From Thermoplasmata archaeon (lineage in GTDB: Archaea > Thermoplasmatota > Thermoplasmata > SG8-5), in NCBI GenBank assembly GCA_030655715.1, contig JAUSPR010000180.1, positions 1 to 5,349 of the forward strand: a stretch of 5,349 nucleotides of DNA, given 5' to 3'. The first letter of the stretch is position 1. Each line of letters begins with the position of its first letter. This document shows, in pieces, positions 4,990 to 5,349 of the stretch. The notes under the pieces are model-generated. The model ran no database searches. It saw only the letters and a program-made list of their open reading frames with translations, and had not been told where the DNA came from. Made by a program: the position numbers and the translations under genes.

Positions 4990-5349
4990 TCACACGTATA
5001 CACTTTCCCAGATGTCCTCCAATGTCCAGAGTTCAAGGTTCTCTCTTTCTGTCAAGCCCCTGGTGAAGCCGCTTTTTGAAATCAGGAGGTACTCTTTCCG
5101 ACCGGAGAACGGCACAAGGTATGATTTGCGCTTGAGTTCCTCCAATGTGCTCTCTCCTACCTTCCTGTTTGTATATTTTACCTCGCAATATATTACCCTG
5201 TTCTTTCCAGAGGCTATGATATCTATTTCTTCTCCCTGCCGGTTCCACCATGACCCGATTTTCATGTCTGGATATGCTTCACTCACAACCTCTCTTGCCA
5301 TTTCCTCGAACTTCTTGCCAAGGTGGGAATCGATTTCTTTCTCCACTAT
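4990..5349 (-). CDS. DUF234-type nuclease-like C-terminal domain of an archaeal AAA ATPase (partial)
   Basis: The frame is open to the window edge; the codon before the first GTG (5346) is Ile, so the gene almost certainly begins beyond 5349. The visible ~119 residues match the C-terminal domain of the archaeal AAA ATPase group with DUF234 (COG1672). An initial helix (HLGKKFEEMAREVVSE) comes first, then GSWWNRQGEEIDIIA, a strand ending in CEVK, a LEELKRK helix and a YLLISKSGF strand. Counting from the GTG, Asp42, Glu55 and Lys57 form a PD-(D/E)xK-like D...ExK set, with Glu15 a possible fourth residue. Full-length relatives carry a P-loop ATPase and a winged helix before this domain; those parts would lie outside the window. 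The function of the family is poorly known, and links to mobile elements or defence have been proposed. Only decayed sequence follows it. Confidence 0.85.
   Translation of the reverse strand: MVEKEIDSHLGKKFEEMAREVVSEAYPDMKIGSWWNRQGEEIDIIASGKNRVIYCEVKYTNRKVGESTLEELKRKSYLVPFSGRKEYLLISKSGFTRGLTERENLELWTLEDIWESVYV

Overview
The window looks archaeal, most likely from a Thermoplasmata-like euryarchaeote. Four things point this way. There are three KaiC/RAD55-type RecA-fold ATPase genes. One gene has a promoter with a TATA-like box centred 26 bp before its ATG, as in leaderless archaeal transcripts. A degraded secreted-protein tail carries the 'GWNLVGYPS ... GYWV' signature common in Thermoplasmata surface proteins. 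Finally, there is a DUF234-type nuclease-like domain typical of archaeal AAA ATPases. The lineage is an inference; no rRNA or other marker gene is present. Every convincing gene is on the minus strand, so transcription runs from right to left.

Right part (about 4270-5349). The C-terminal end of a DUF234-family protein runs off the right edge of the window. Next come two remnants in transcription order: a winged-helix C-terminus without a proper start, and the last ~98 codons of a secreted repeat protein without a start. This looks like a stretch of gene decay.

Middle (3926-4271). This gap of about 350 bp holds no gene. It has short repeats and hairpins at 4030-4230. At 3950-4025 a set of GATTACC-like half-sites forms two dyads around the probable TATA box of the next gene.

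Centre (2267-3925). A 552-residue radical SAM protein with an N-terminal B12-binding-like region has its own Shine-Dalgarno site and probable promoter.

Left part (100-2212). A tight three-gene operon encodes KaiC-like proteins joined by 1-bp (TGATG) and 4-bp (ATGA) overlaps. The first protein has a complete P-loop. The second has lost the P-loop but keeps a Walker B-like strand. The third keeps the glycine-rich loop but lacks its lysine and Ser/Thr. The likely reading is one active ATPase co-translated with two nucleotide-deficient partners, possibly a heteromeric signalling or regulatory complex. A 15-bp imperfect inverted repeat follows the last stop codon. This cassette, with its graded loss of ATPase motifs, is the strongest candidate for an undescribed system here.
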